DNA of 64,000 nt, from positions 179,647 through 243,646 of the forward strand of contig NZ_BSTF01000014.1 of NCBI RefSeq assembly GCF_030269365.1. Reading direction: 5' to 3'. Below are positions 48,623-57,107 of this stretch, one piece after another; the first letter of the stretch is position 1, and every line of letters starts with the position of its first letter. The stretch comes from Lentzea sp. NBRC 102530 (GTDB taxonomy: Bacteria; Actinomycetota; Actinomycetes; Mycobacteriales; Pseudonocardiaceae). Both the position numbers and the translations under genes were made by a program. The notes below the pieces were generated by a model, which was not told the origin of the DNA, did not search any database, and was given only the letters and a program-made list of their open reading frames with translations.

Positions 48623-50382
48623 CGCTCCACTCCCAGGAAGTCATAGGTGTTGTTCAGGATTTCCAGCGCCGGGCAGCCCAGGAAGACGAAGCCGTCGACT
48701 TCGGCGTCGGTCTTCTTGCCCGCGAGGAGTACCCGTTCCGCGCCGGCCTCGCGCAGGGCCTCGACGGTGGCGACGGCGCTTTCGGCGTAGCTCGAGTCGC
48801 TGCCGCAGAGCACGGCGATGCGCGCGCCGGACTTCTGGAAGCGTTTCGCCACTTCCTCCGGGGTCCTGGTGGGGCCGGCGTTCGGGGTGGCGAAGCCGCC
48901 CGCGTTGAAGAGGTTCGCCGCGAAGGTGGCGCGGGCGGTGTGGGCGGCGACCGGGCCGAGCGTGGCCAGGAAGACCTGCGGCCGTTCGGGCTGGGCCTCG
49001 GCGAGGTCGCGCAACTCCTCGAAGGCCTGTGCATAACGCACCCGCGGCAGCCCGAAACTGTCAGACCCGCCTGAGAAACTTGGAGTGGGGGGCGCGTCCC
49101 CCCTGGGGGCCTGCGAGTCGGAATCGATGCCGAAGGGCTCGCGCACGACGGGCTTCTCGGTGAGGTTCGGGAACTCGCTGACGCCCGTGATCGGGTCGCT
49201 GCGGTCCGCGAGCCGGGCCGAGCGAGCGGCCCACGTCGTGGCGATCCGGCCCGCGACCAGCGATCCGGCCTCGGCGATGCCGCCGGCGCGTTCGATCTCC
49301 TGGAACCAGGCCCACGCCTGAACCGCCAAGGCGTCCGTCAGGTTCTCCACGTACCAGGAGCCGGCCGCCGGGTCGATCACCTCGCCGAGGTGCGACTCCT
49401 CCAGCAGCAGGTTCTGCGTGTTGCGGGCGATCCGCCGCGCGAACTCGTCCGGCAGCCCGATGGCCGCGTCGAACGGCTGCACCGTCACGGCGTCCGCGCC
49501 GCCCAGGCCGGCCGCCAGGCACGCGACCGTGGTGCGGAGCATGTTCACCCACGGATCGCGGCGGGTCATCATCGCCGACGACGTCACCGCGTGCTGCACC
49601 TGCACCGCGCCGGAGACCCCGGACACCTCGGCCACCCGCGCCCACAACCGCCGTGCCGCGCGCAGTTTGGCGATCGTCGTGAACTGGTCGGCCGTCGCGG
49701 CGAACCGGAACTCCAGCGCGTCGAAGGCCTTCGCCTCGGAGAAGCCGGCCGCGGTCAGGGCGCGCAGGTAGGAAACGCCCAGCGCCAAAGACGCGCCCAG
49801 CTCCTCGGCGTCGGAACCACCCGCGTCGTGGAACGGCAACGCGTCCACCACGCAGGTCCGCAGCGAAGGAAACTCCGAAGAAGCCGCGCGGATGACGTCG
49901 AGGGCCTCGCCGAACGGCGTCAGCCCGAGGTTGCCGCGCACGTCGGAAGCCAGCACCGGAGCCTGGTCCCACACCCGCAGCATCGCGCGCGCCAGGTCCA
50001 CCGAACCGTCGAGCACCACCGGTGCGAGGTCCAGGTAGACGCCTTCCAGCAGGCGTTCCAGCGACGACGGCGGGACGGCGAGCCACAACGAGGTGACGCC
50101 GCCCTCCAGGTCGTTCATCAACGCCACCGGATCGGGTACGGCGTGCCGCTGCCGGACGTCCCAGCCCTGCTTCGCCGGCACGAGGGCGTACGGCGCCGGG
50201 AGGGCGTCGTCGCGGGTGTAGAGCGGCTGGAGTTCGATGCCGTCGTACGTCCTGGTGACCAGGGAGTCGTAGCTCGCGCCGGTCTTGCGGAGGACGGCGT
50301 CGACCAGCTCACGCCACTGCTCCCGCGACGCCGCGGGGAACTCGTTCGGGCGGAATTCGGCGGGCAAGGCCAACTCCATCAT
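48619..50382 (-). CDS. mutA: Methylmalonyl-CoA mutase small (beta) subunit
   Basis: 587 residues. Homologous to MutB but non-catalytic: the C-terminal domain keeps the cobalamin-binding fold outline (VFLATLGPVAAHTARA) without the DxHxxG cobalt ligand motif. A poorly conserved linker lies near residue 425-445 (DAPPTPSFSGGSD). First gene of mutA-mutB-meaB. ATG 50382 (or 50379); no Shine-Dalgarno, but TAACAC lies 8 nt upstream. No cobalamin riboswitch fits in the 150-bp upstream region. Confidence 0.94.
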   Translation of the reverse strand: MMELALPAEFRPNEFPAASREQWRELVDAVLRKTGASYDSLVTRTYDGIELQPLYTRDDALPAPYALVPAKQGWDVRQRHAVPDPVALMNDLEGGVTSLWLAVPPSSLERLLEGVYLDLAPVVLDGSVDLARAMLRVWDQAPVLASDVRGNLGLTPFGEALDVIRAASSEFPSLRTCVVDALPFHDAGGSDAEELGASLALGVSYLRALTAAGFSEAKAFDALEFRFAATADQFTTIAKLRAARRLWARVAEVSGVSGAVQVQHAVTSSAMMTRRDPWVNMLRTTVACLAAGLGGADAVTVQPFDAAIGLPDEFARRIARNTQNLLLEESHLGEVIDPAAGSWYVENLTDALAVQAWAWFQEIERAGGIAEAGSLVAGRIATTWAARSARLADRSDPITGVSEFPNLTEKPVVREPFGIDSDSQAPRGDAPPTPSFSGGSDSFGLPRVRYAQAFEELRDLAEAQPERPQVFLATLGPVAAHTARATFAANLFNAGGFATPNAGPTRTPEEVAKRFQKSGARIAVLCGSDSSYAESAVATVEALREAGAERVLLAGKKTDAEVDGFVFLGCPALEILNNTYDFLGVER

Positions 50383-50434
50383 GCGTTGCAGTGTTACCGA
50401 CCAGTACCGACACGGCTATGTGAGGTTCACCGCC

Positions 50435-50524
50435 GTTAACGATGCAGTCAGTGTGTCAGGCGGCGCCAACGATGCGGTAAGGCTGCTCGGAGGCGCGCAC
50501 GGCGCGGTCCGCGGCTCGGGAAGA
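50435..50524 (+). repeat. Three 30-bp tandem repeats upstream of the Ser/Thr kinase
   Basis: Degenerate units at 50435-50464, 50465-50494 and 50495-50524; the first two share AACGATGC.GT and end in GGC. Read from a GTG at 50420 they encode VNDAVSVSGG / ANDAVRLLGG / AHGAVRGSGR, a possible leader peptide that would end inside the kinase gene. Confidence 0.5.
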
Positions 50525-50532
50525 ATGGGTCC

Positions 50533-52170
50533 GTGGACAACGGTGACCAGGAGCGCTTGATCGCGGCTAGGTACCGGCTGCTGCACCTGCTGGGCCAGGG
50601 CTCGATGGGCACCGTCTGGGCTGCTCACGACGAGGTGCTGCGCAGGCAGGTCGCGGTCAAGGGGATCCTGCGGCCTCCCGGCATGCCCGACGCCGAGGCC
50701 GACCTGCTCAGGGAACGCACGATGCGCGAGGCGCGGGCCGTCGCCGCGCTCTCCCACCCGAACCTGGTGACGCTCTACGACGTCGTCCAGCACGACGGCG
50801 ACCCGTACGTGGTGATGGAACTGGTGCCGTCGCGCAGCCTCGGCGAGGTGTTGCAGGAACAGGGCTGCCTCACCGAGAAGCAGGGCGCGGCCGTGCTCGA
50901 CGCGGTGGCGGCGGCACTCACGCCGGCGCACCGGGCGGGCATCACGCACCGGGACGTGAAGCCCGGCAACGTGCTCATCGCGGACGACGGCCGGGTGAAG
51001 CTCACCGACTTCGGCATCGCGCGCAACGTCGCCGAGGCCACCATGACCGCGCGCGGCATCACGCTCGGCACGCCCGCCTACATCGCGCCCGAGGTGGCGC
51101 AGGGCGGTGACGTGTCGGCGGCCGCGGACCGGTGGTCGCTCGGCGCGACGATGTGGGCCGCGATGGCGGGCGAGCCGCCGTACGTGGGCAAGAACGTCAT
51201 GCAGACGATCAACGCCGTCATCCACGGCGACGTGCCGGTACCGGCGGGCGCGGGCAGGCTCGCCCCCGTGATCAGCGGGTTGATGCGCAAGGACCCCGAC
51301 GAACGGCTGTCGCTCGTCGACGTCCGCAAGCAGGTCTACGCGCTGCTGCCGGAACCGGGCACCGACGCGTTCGAGGTGCGCAACCCCGTGCCGCTGCCGG
51401 TCGTCGTGCGGCCCAAGCCGAAGATCCAGCCGGACGCGCCGCTGGCCGACGACCCCGGCCCGTTGCCGTTCCTCGTCACCAACCCCCTCCCGCCGGTGCG
51501 CCGCCGCAGCCGGGTCGCGACGGTGTTCGTGCTGGTGGCGGCCTTGCTGCTGTTCGTCGTGGGGTCAGGTGGCGGGTTCGCGCTGACCAGGTACGCGGCG
51601 GGAGCGCCGCTGCTGCCGCCGACCGCGCAGTCGCTGCCCACGCTGCCGACCCTGCCCACGTCGGCGACGCTGCAGCAGCGCACCGCCTCGGCCGCGTTCG
51701 TGACCGGTGAGCAGGGCGGCAAGTTCACGTTGAGCGTCGAGCAGAGCTGGTCGACCTACGCCGAGCAGCGGGCCTCCGACCCGTGGTTGCCGGAGTCCGC
51801 GGTGGTGCACTTCGTGTCCGGCAGCGGCGCGTACGAGGTGGCGGTCCGGCGGTTCCCCGGCTTCTACCCGAAGTACGACATCGACTCGTACCTCACCGGC
51901 GTGGCCGCGCGCTGGCCCGGCGCGTTCTTCGTCAGCGGCAAGGTGGCGACGCCGAACCTCGCGGGGCCGCGCAGCGAGGACAGCATCCAGTTCGTCTACA
52001 AGACCGTCGAGGGCGAGGGCACGGACGCGGTGCGGAGGTCGCACTTCTCGCGGGTGCTGCCCTACGGCAAGGACCTGTGGGTGGTCGAGGTGATCGTGCC
52101 CACGGAGCAGGAGGACGAGGCACGGGCGCGCCTCTTCGACGCGATCGCCTCGACGTTCGCCCCGGTTTAA
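50533..52170 (+). CDS. Membrane serine/threonine protein kinase (PknB-like)
   Basis: 545 residues. Kinase domain ~14-270: Gly loop LGQGSMGTVW, catalytic Lys in VAVKG, HRDVKPGN catalytic loop, DFGIARN, activation loop with GTPAYIAPE. Juxtamembrane ~100 residues, one transmembrane helix (TVFVLVAALLLFVVGSGGGFAL, ~333-354), then a ~185-residue extracellular domain without PASTA repeats (FVSGSGAYEVAVRRFPGFYP). GTG 50533, AAGAAT 6 nt upstream. The sensor domain is not one I recognise. Confidence 0.93.
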   Translation: MDNGDQERLIAARYRLLHLLGQGSMGTVWAAHDEVLRRQVAVKGILRPPGMPDAEADLLRERTMREARAVAALSHPNLVTLYDVVQHDGDPYVVMELVPSRSLGEVLQEQGCLTEKQGAAVLDAVAAALTPAHRAGITHRDVKPGNVLIADDGRVKLTDFGIARNVAEATMTARGITLGTPAYIAPEVAQGGDVSAAADRWSLGATMWAAMAGEPPYVGKNVMQTINAVIHGDVPVPAGAGRLAPVISGLMRKDPDERLSLVDVRKQVYALLPEPGTDAFEVRNPVPLPVVVRPKPKIQPDAPLADDPGPLPFLVTNPLPPVRRRSRVATVFVLVAALLLFVVGSGGGFALTRYAAGAPLLPPTAQSLPTLPTLPTSATLQQRTASAAFVTGEQGGKFTLSVEQSWSTYAEQRASDPWLPESAVVHFVSGSGAYEVAVRRFPGFYPKYDIDSYLTGVAARWPGAFFVSGKVATPNLAGPRSEDSIQFVYKTVEGEGTDAVRRSHFSRVLPYGKDLWVVEVIVPTEQEDEARARLFDAIASTFAPV

Positions 52171-52173
52171 GCT
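52168..52173 (+). promoter_or_regulatory. -10 hexamer TAAGCT, purine nucleoside phosphorylase gene
   Basis: TAAGCT overlaps the kinase stop codon (TAA) and lies 6 nt before the GTG at 52180. Confidence 0.45.
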
Positions 52174-52179
52174 CTCGCG

Positions 52180-52971
52180 GTGACTCCAGAAGAGCTGGCC
52201 GGCAAGGCCGCGGAAGAGATCCAGAGCCGCACCGGCAACGCGAAGCACGACATCGCCATCGTGCTCGGCTCCGGCTGGCGGCCCGCCGCCGACGTGATCG
52301 GCGAACCCGTCACCGAGATTCCGGTGGGCGAGCTGACGGGCTTCGAGGCGCCGACCGCGCTCGGCCACGGCGGCACCATCCGTTCCGTCGAGGTCGAGGG
52401 CAAGAAGGTCCTCGTCGTGCTCGGCCGCACCCACGGCTACGAGGGCAAGGGCATCCAGAAGGTCGTCCACGGCGTGCGCACGGTCGCGGCCGCAGGCGTG
52501 TCGACGGTCGTGCTCACCAACGCGGCCGGTGGCCTGCGGCAGGGCATGTCCGTCGGGCAGCCGGTGCTGATCTCCGACCACCTGAACCTGACGGCGCTGT
52601 CGCCGCTGGTCGGGGCGCGGTTCGTGGACCTCACGGACCTGTACTCGCCGCGGCTGCGCAAGGTCGCGCAGGAGATCGACCCGTCGCTGGAGGAGGGCGT
52701 GTACGCGGGTCTGCCCGGACCGCACTTCGAGACGCCCGCCGAGATCCGCATGCTCCGCACGATGGGCGCGGACCTGGTCGGCATGTCGACCGTGCACGAG
52801 GCGATCGCCGCGCGTGCCGAGGGCGTCGAGGTGTTCGGGTTGTCGCTGGTCACGAACCTGGCGGCGGGCATCACCGGTGAGCCGCTGAACCACCAGGAGG
52901 TGCTGGAGGCCGGTGCCGCGGCCGCCGAGCGCATGGGCACGCTGCTGCGCGAGCTGGTGGCGCGGGCATGA
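52180..52971 (+). CDS. punA: Purine nucleoside phosphorylase (trimeric, class I NP-II)
   Basis: 263 residues; phosphorolysis of guanosine/inosine. Motifs: IVLGSGWRPAAD (phosphate loop), GRTHGYEGKG (His), VLTNAAGGLRQGM, GLPGPHFETPAEIRML, GMSTVHEAIAARAEG (catalytic Glu region), SLVTNLAAGI (base-binding Asn). Stop overlaps pmmB start (ATGA). Position equals mycobacterial deoD-pmmB. Confidence 0.95.
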   Translation: MTPEELAGKAAEEIQSRTGNAKHDIAIVLGSGWRPAADVIGEPVTEIPVGELTGFEAPTALGHGGTIRSVEVEGKKVLVVLGRTHGYEGKGIQKVVHGVRTVAAAGVSTVVLTNAAGGLRQGMSVGQPVLISDHLNLTALSPLVGARFVDLTDLYSPRLRKVAQEIDPSLEEGVYAGLPGPHFETPAEIRMLRTMGADLVGMSTVHEAIAARAEGVEVFGLSLVTNLAAGITGEPLNHQEVLEAGAAAAERMGTLLRELVARA

Positions 52972-54572
52972 GCTTGACGCCGGCACTGCGCGACGCGACG
53001 TTCCGGTGGATCGCCGACGACCCGTCGGACGCGACCCGGACCGAACTGCAGACCGTGTTGGCGCGGGCGATGGGCGGCGACCCCGCCGCGGTGGAGGACC
53101 TTCAGGACCGGATGGCCGGTCCGCTCACGTTCGGCACGGCCGGGCTGCGCGGGCCGGTGCGCGCGGGCACCAACGGCATGAACGTCGCCACGGTGGTCCG
53201 CACGACCGCCGGGCTCGCGGCGTGGCTCGGGTCGTCGTCCGGCCTGGTGTTCGTGGGCCGCGACGCCCGGCACGGCTCCGAGGAGTTCGCCGTGGCCGCC
53301 GCCGAGGTGATGGCGGCGGCCGGGTTCGAGGTCCGGCTGCTGCCGGGGCCGTTGCCGACGCCCGTGCTCGCCTACCTGGTGCGCGCACACGGTGCGGTGG
53401 CGGGGATCCAGATCACCGCGTCGCACAACCCGCCCGCGGACAACGGTTACAAGCTCTACCTGAGTGGCGGTTCGCAGATCGTGCCGCCGTCGGACGGCGA
53501 GATCGAGAAGGCGATCGAGGGCGTTCCGGCGGCGGTCTCCGTGCCGCGGAACGTCACGTACACAACGCTTTCCGACGCCGACGTCGACGCGTACCTGGAG
53601 CGGGTGGCGTCGCTGCCGCGCGGGAACTCGCGTTCGTTGAAGATCGCGCTGACGCCGATGCACGGCGTGGGTGGCGCGTTCGCCGTGGAAGCGTTGCGGC
53701 GCGCGGGTTTCACCGACGTGCACGTGGTGCGGTCGCAGGCGGTGCCGGACCCGGACTTCCCGACGGTGGTGTTCCCGAACCCGGAGGAGCCGGGCGCGTC
53801 CGACGAGCTGCTTTCCCTTGCGGCGTCGGTGAACGCGGACCTGGCCATCGCCCTGGACCCGGACGCGGACCGGTGCGCGCTCGGTGTTCGCGACGGCGAG
53901 ACGTGGCGGATGCTGCGCGGCGACGAGACGGGCGTGTTGCTCGGTTCGCTCGTGCTGTCGACCACGGAGTCCGCGGATCCGTTGGTGGCCACGACGATCG
54001 TGTCGTCGTCCCTGCTCAAGTCGATCGCTGCCGCGCACGGCGCGCGGTACGTGGAGACGTTGACGGGCTTCAAGTGGCTGGCGCGCGCGGGCGAGGGTCT
54101 GGTGTTCGCCTACGAGGAAGCGCTCGGCAACTGCGTGGACCCGGAGTTCGTGGCGGACAAGGACGGCATCTCGGCCGCCGTCGTCGCCGCGGACCTCGCC
54201 GCGGGCCTGAAGGCGTCCGGGCGGACGTTGCTGGACGCGCTCGACCAGCTCGCGCTGGACCACGGCCTGCACCTGACCGACCAGGTCTCCCTGCGCTACA
54301 CCGATCTCAGCCTGATCGGGGCGACGATGGCCCGGCTGCGCGCCGAGCCGCCGGCGGAGTTCGCGTCCGAGGACCTGCTGCCCGGCGCGGACGTGCTGCG
54401 CTGGACCGCCGAGGGCGTGCGGGTGATCGTGCGCCCGTCCGGCACGGAGCCGAAGCTCAAGGCGTACCTGGAGGTCGTCGAACCGGTCACGGACGGACTG
54501 GAGTCCGCCCGTGCGTCGGGGAGGGCCAGGCTTGCTGAACTGCGGGAACGCGTGACGGAGCTCGTCAGCTAG
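52968..54572 (+). CDS. pmmB: Phosphomannomutase/phosphoglucomutase PmmB
   Basis: 534 residues, alpha-D-phosphohexomutase with four domains: FGTAGLRGPVRAGTNGMN (N-terminal substrate loop), catalytic phosphoserine loop ITASHNPPADNGYKLY, metal loop LDPDADRCALG, sugar loop TGFKW...YEEALGN, C-terminal phosphate loop RPSGTEPKLKAYLE. Also could act on phosphodeoxyribose with the adjacent phosphorylase; specificity unproven. Its TAG stop shares CTAG with the convergent gene's TAG. Confidence 0.93.
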   Translation: MSLTPALRDATFRWIADDPSDATRTELQTVLARAMGGDPAAVEDLQDRMAGPLTFGTAGLRGPVRAGTNGMNVATVVRTTAGLAAWLGSSSGLVFVGRDARHGSEEFAVAAAEVMAAAGFEVRLLPGPLPTPVLAYLVRAHGAVAGIQITASHNPPADNGYKLYLSGGSQIVPPSDGEIEKAIEGVPAAVSVPRNVTYTTLSDADVDAYLERVASLPRGNSRSLKIALTPMHGVGGAFAVEALRRAGFTDVHVVRSQAVPDPDFPTVVFPNPEEPGASDELLSLAASVNADLAIALDPDADRCALGVRDGETWRMLRGDETGVLLGSLVLSTTESADPLVATTIVSSSLLKSIAAAHGARYVETLTGFKWLARAGEGLVFAYEEALGNCVDPEFVADKDGISAAVVAADLAAGLKASGRTLLDALDQLALDHGLHLTDQVSLRYTDLSLIGATMARLRAEPPAEFASEDLLPGADVLRWTAEGVRVIVRPSGTEPKLKAYLEVVEPVTDGLESARASGRARLAELRERVTELVS

Positions 54573-54910
54573 CCGGGGAACACGAGCGCCCAGGCGAGCG
54601 CGAGCACAGCGAGGACGAATCCCCCGCCGGCCACGAGGTAGGCCCTTCTGGTCGGCGGGGCGATCGCGTTGCGACGGCCTTCGGTGACGGCCGCCACGGC
54701 GATCCGCCCGAAGATGTACGCGATCGCGCAGAGCCCCACGCCGAGCCCGAACAACATCGTGTTGATGTCCCACGGGCTGTGGTCGAACCCCGGCCACACG
54801 GACGCGAAGAGCGGCCCGATCCCGATCATGCCGATGCTGATCCCGAGGCCGAAGCCCCAGGTGATGCGGCGCTGACGGGGGCTGGTGTGCATTAGGGCGG
54901 TGGTCTTCAT
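54569..54910 (-). CDS. Small three-TM membrane protein
   Basis: 113 residues with three hydrophobic segments (ITWGFGLGISIGMIGIGPLFA, INTMLFGLGVGLCAIAYIFG, YLVAGGGFVLAVLALAWALVF). ATG 54910 with GGAGGGACC before it. Not recognised. Stop codon interlocks with that of pmmB. Confidence 0.8.
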   Translation of the reverse strand: MKTTALMHTSPRQRRITWGFGLGISIGMIGIGPLFASVWPGFDHSPWDINTMLFGLGVGLCAIAYIFGRIAVAAVTEGRRNAIAPPTRRAYLVAGGGFVLAVLALAWALVFPG

Positions 54911-54931
54911 GGTCCCTCCTGTGTACACCCT

Positions 54932-55564
54932 TTAAGACGTGCTTCCGGCATCAGGGTTCCGTTTGCTGAGCAACAGGAACGCCTGCGGTCCGCCTTCGTC
55001 CACACCCCTCTGACGTTGCAACCGCGCCACTTCGTTGAACCCGGCCGCCGTCGCGTTGCTCACGGTCTCGTCCATGTCGTGCCAGTGGACTTCGAGTTCG
55101 ACGTCGTGGCCGTACGCGTGGGTGAGCGGCCTTCGCTGGTCACCCAGTTTGAAGGCGTGCAACAGATGACCGCCAGGCTCGAGGACTCGGTGGAACTCCT
55201 GCCACGGCACCTCATTCGCTGCCATGTGGACTGTCGAGTACCAGACGACGGCGCCGCCGAGGCTGTTGTCCTCCAGGTTCAGCGCGGTCATGTCGCCCTG
55301 GGTGAACGTGAGGTGCGGGTACAGCTTCCTCGCCTGTTCGAGCATGCCGTCGGACAGGTCGATGCCTGCTACCTCCAGGCCCAGTTCGCGCAGGTGCTGC
55401 GTGATGCGGCCGGTGCCGCAGCCGATGTCCGCGACCGGGCCGTCGGTGAGTTCGGCGAAGGCGCGCATGATCGCGGCGTCGAGCGGGCGGCCGTCGTGCG
55501 CGTCCGGGATCAGGCGGGCGTAGTCGGCGGCAACTGTGTCGTAGGAGGCACGGGTCATGGTCAT
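54932..55564 (-). CDS. Class I SAM-dependent methyltransferase
   Basis: 210 residues. YDTVAADYARL at the N-terminus, SAM-binding VADIGCGTGRITQHL (motif I, ~43-57), VAGIDLSDGMLEQA (Asp/acidic loop), QGDMTALNLEDNSLGGAV (motif post II), RVLEPGGHLLHAF. Methyl acceptor unknown. ATG 55564 or 55558. Divergent from the twin 155-residue genes. Confidence 0.88.
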   Translation of the reverse strand: MTMTRASYDTVAADYARLIPDAHDGRPLDAAIMRAFAELTDGPVADIGCGTGRITQHLRELGLEVAGIDLSDGMLEQARKLYPHLTFTQGDMTALNLEDNSLGGAVVWYSTVHMAANEVPWQEFHRVLEPGGHLLHAFKLGDQRRPLTHAYGHDVELEVHWHDMDETVSNATAAGFNEVARLQRQRGVDEGGPQAFLLLSKRNPDAGSTS

Positions 55565-55565
55565 C

Positions 55566-55571
55566 TATGTT
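55566..55571 (+). promoter_or_regulatory. -10 hexamer TATGTT, first twin gene
   Basis: TATGTT-GCCGCTC-ATG: 7 nt to the start at 55579. The GCCGCTC spacer is repeated exactly before the second twin. Confidence 0.55.
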
Positions 55572-55578
55572 GCCGCTC

Positions 55579-56046
55579 ATGGACTACACGCGGCGTGATC
55601 TGGCGCTCGCCTACCTCAACGCGCACGAGATGCCGGAGTTCGGCCCCGAGCCACCGGCCGCCTCGCTCGCGACGAGGCTGAAGACCTACCACCGGGAACT
55701 GCTGCGTGGCCTGAAACACCTCTTCGACTTCAGCCTGGAGGACGAGACCGCCCTGCGGATGTTCCTGAACAGCGTCGCGCACTCGTACCGCACCAACACG
55801 ACTCCGCTCTCCGGGGTGCTCGAGGGTGGCCTGCTGTACAAGCGCATCGACGGCACCGGGATGCTGGAGGTGTGCCGCGAGCTGACCGAGCTGCACCTCA
55901 AGTCGCAGGAGCGGCACGTCGACCTGGCCGTGATGATCCTGGAGCTGGCCAAGCCGGACGACGGGCAGGTCGTGACGAGTGAGCAACTGCGGGCGATCGG
56001 GGTGGACGACGAGAAGCCGACCGACCCCGACTACGAGTGGTACTGA
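55579..56046 (+). CDS. Unknown 155-residue helical protein, twin 1
   Basis: Starts MDYTRRDLA and ends DYEWY. Mostly helical by pattern; acidic. Paralogous to twin 2 over the full, identical length of 155 residues: both share MDYTRRDLAxAxLxAH, E(x)GLLxxRxxGxGxL, ELxxKSxExHxD and the DYExxY end. No recognised domain, no signal peptide. ATG 55579 is the first Met after the -10; an in-frame start at 55567 would lie on top of it. Confidence 0.75.
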   Translation: MDYTRRDLALAYLNAHEMPEFGPEPPAASLATRLKTYHRELLRGLKHLFDFSLEDETALRMFLNSVAHSYRTNTTPLSGVLEGGLLYKRIDGTGMLEVCRELTELHLKSQERHVDLAVMILELAKPDDGQVVTSEQLRAIGVDDEKPTDPDYEWY

Positions 56047-56104
56047 GCCTTCAGACGCCGTGCAGCCTGCGCAAATGCGGTGGGTCCGGCGGGCCTTGGT
56101 CAAC

Positions 56105-56110
56105 TAGGTT
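56105..56110 (+). promoter_or_regulatory. -10 hexamer TAGGTT, second twin gene
   Basis: TAGGTT-GCCGCTC-ATG: 7 nt to the start at 56118, with the same spacer as twin 1. Confidence 0.55.
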
Positions 56111-56117
56111 GCCGCTC

Positions 56118-56585
56118 ATGGACTACACGCGGCGCGATCTCGCCCAAGCCGTGCTCGACGCGCACCCGGACAGCAGGCGCGGCCTGAACATGTTCTACGG
56201 CGCGTTCAGCGACGACATGAAGGAGCACCAGGTCCAGCTGCGCGACGGCCTGTTGAAGGCGTTCGGCGTCGACCTGGAGACCGACAGGGCGATGCAGATG
56301 ATGCTGAACGCCACGGTGGCGTCGAACGCGGCCATCAGGGGCCCGATGAGCAACTTCGGCGAGGCCGGACTGCTGATCAACAGGCTGGAAGGCAGCGGCG
56401 CCCTCGACAGGGTCAGCGAGATCCACGAGCTGAACGAGAAGTCGGCCGAGGCACACCTCGACATCGTCGAGGTGTGCCTCGGCATCGTGGACTCGTCGGT
56501 CCAGACCGTCACCACGGACGACCTGGTCGCACTCGGCGTGAACGTCACGCCGCCGAGCTTCCTCGACTACGAGATGGACTACTGA
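56118..56585 (+). CDS. Unknown 155-residue helical protein, twin 2
   Basis: Paralogue of twin 1 (MDYTRRDLAQAVLDAH at the start, DYEMDY at the end). Divergence is concentrated at residues ~17-60. The first ~30 nt of coding sequence and the 13 nt before it are nearly identical to twin 1, so promoter and 5' end were duplicated together. Overlaps the flavodoxin-like gene by one base (TGATG). Function unknown. Confidence 0.75.
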   Translation: MDYTRRDLAQAVLDAHPDSRRGLNMFYGAFSDDMKEHQVQLRDGLLKAFGVDLETDRAMQMMLNATVASNAAIRGPMSNFGEAGLLINRLEGSGALDRVSEIHELNEKSAEAHLDIVEVCLGIVDSSVQTVTTDDLVALGVNVTPPSFLDYEMDY

Positions 56586-57037
56586 TGCCTCGCCTCCTGG
56601 TCGTCCACCACACCCCGTCCCCCGCCCTCCAGGCGATGTTCGAGGCCGTGGTCGCCGGCGCCTCCACCCCCGAGATCGAGGGTGTCGAGGTCGTCCGCCG
56701 CGCAGCGTTGTCCACAACCGCTGTGGATGTTCTGGAGGCCGACGGCTACCTACTGGGAACGCCCGCGAACCTCGGCTACATGAGCGGTGCGCTGAAGCAC
56801 TTCTTCGACACCATCTACTACCCGTGTCTCGACTCCACGCGCGCACGGCCGTTCGGGCTTTACGTGCACGGCAACAACGACGTGGTGGGTGCGGTGCGCA
56901 GCGTGGAGACGGCGACGACCGGGTTGGGCTGGGAGAAGGCAGCCGAGCACGTCACCGTCACGGGTGAACCGGCGAAGGCCGACCTGGAGGCTTGCTGGGA
57001 GCTCGGCGCGACTGTTGCGGCCCAGTTGTCCACATGA
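56585..57037 (+). CDS. Flavodoxin-family FMN protein
   Basis: 150 residues. LLVVHHTPSPALQAMFEAVV resembles the flavodoxin phosphate loop, followed by GYLLGTPANLGYMSGALKHFFDTIYY, typical of NADPH-dependent FMN reductase/flavodoxin-like proteins, and FGLYVHGNNDVVGAV. Probably a flavin-dependent reductase. Translation-coupled to twin 2. Contains one TTGTCCACA at 56708-56716 and ends in another at 57026-57034. Confidence 0.84.
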   Translation: MPRLLVVHHTPSPALQAMFEAVVAGASTPEIEGVEVVRRAALSTTAVDVLEADGYLLGTPANLGYMSGALKHFFDTIYYPCLDSTRARPFGLYVHGNNDVVGAVRSVETATTGLGWEKAAEHVTVTGEPAKADLEACWELGATVAAQLST

Positions 57038-57086
57038 ATCCAGGGTTGTCCACAGCCTCTTGTCCCCACCCTGTGGACAACCCTGG
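57026..57086. promoter_or_regulatory. Hairpin terminator built from DnaA-box sequences
   Basis: Perfect 16-bp arms 57040-57055 and 57071-57086 with a 15-nt loop, between convergent genes. Each arm contains the 9-mer TTGTCCACA (57046-57054; reverse at 57072-57080). A third exact copy is at 57026-57034 and a one-mismatch copy at 57060-57068. TTGTCCACA is the actinobacterial DnaA-box consensus. Confidence 0.6.
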
Positions 57087-57107
57087 GGATATCTTCGAAC
57101 GTGTGTT

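Noticed and set aside
50435..50524. CRISPR-like array
   Set aside because: Units are contiguous without spacers and diverge from each other.
50383..50532. Cobalamin riboswitch upstream of the methylmalonyl-CoA mutase operon
   Set aside because: The gap is only 150 bp and no B12-box-like sequence or fold could be seen; 30-bp repeats occupy most of it.
56708..57086. Chromosomal origin of replication
   Set aside because: No dnaA or dnaN gene, no AT-rich unwinding region and too few boxes.
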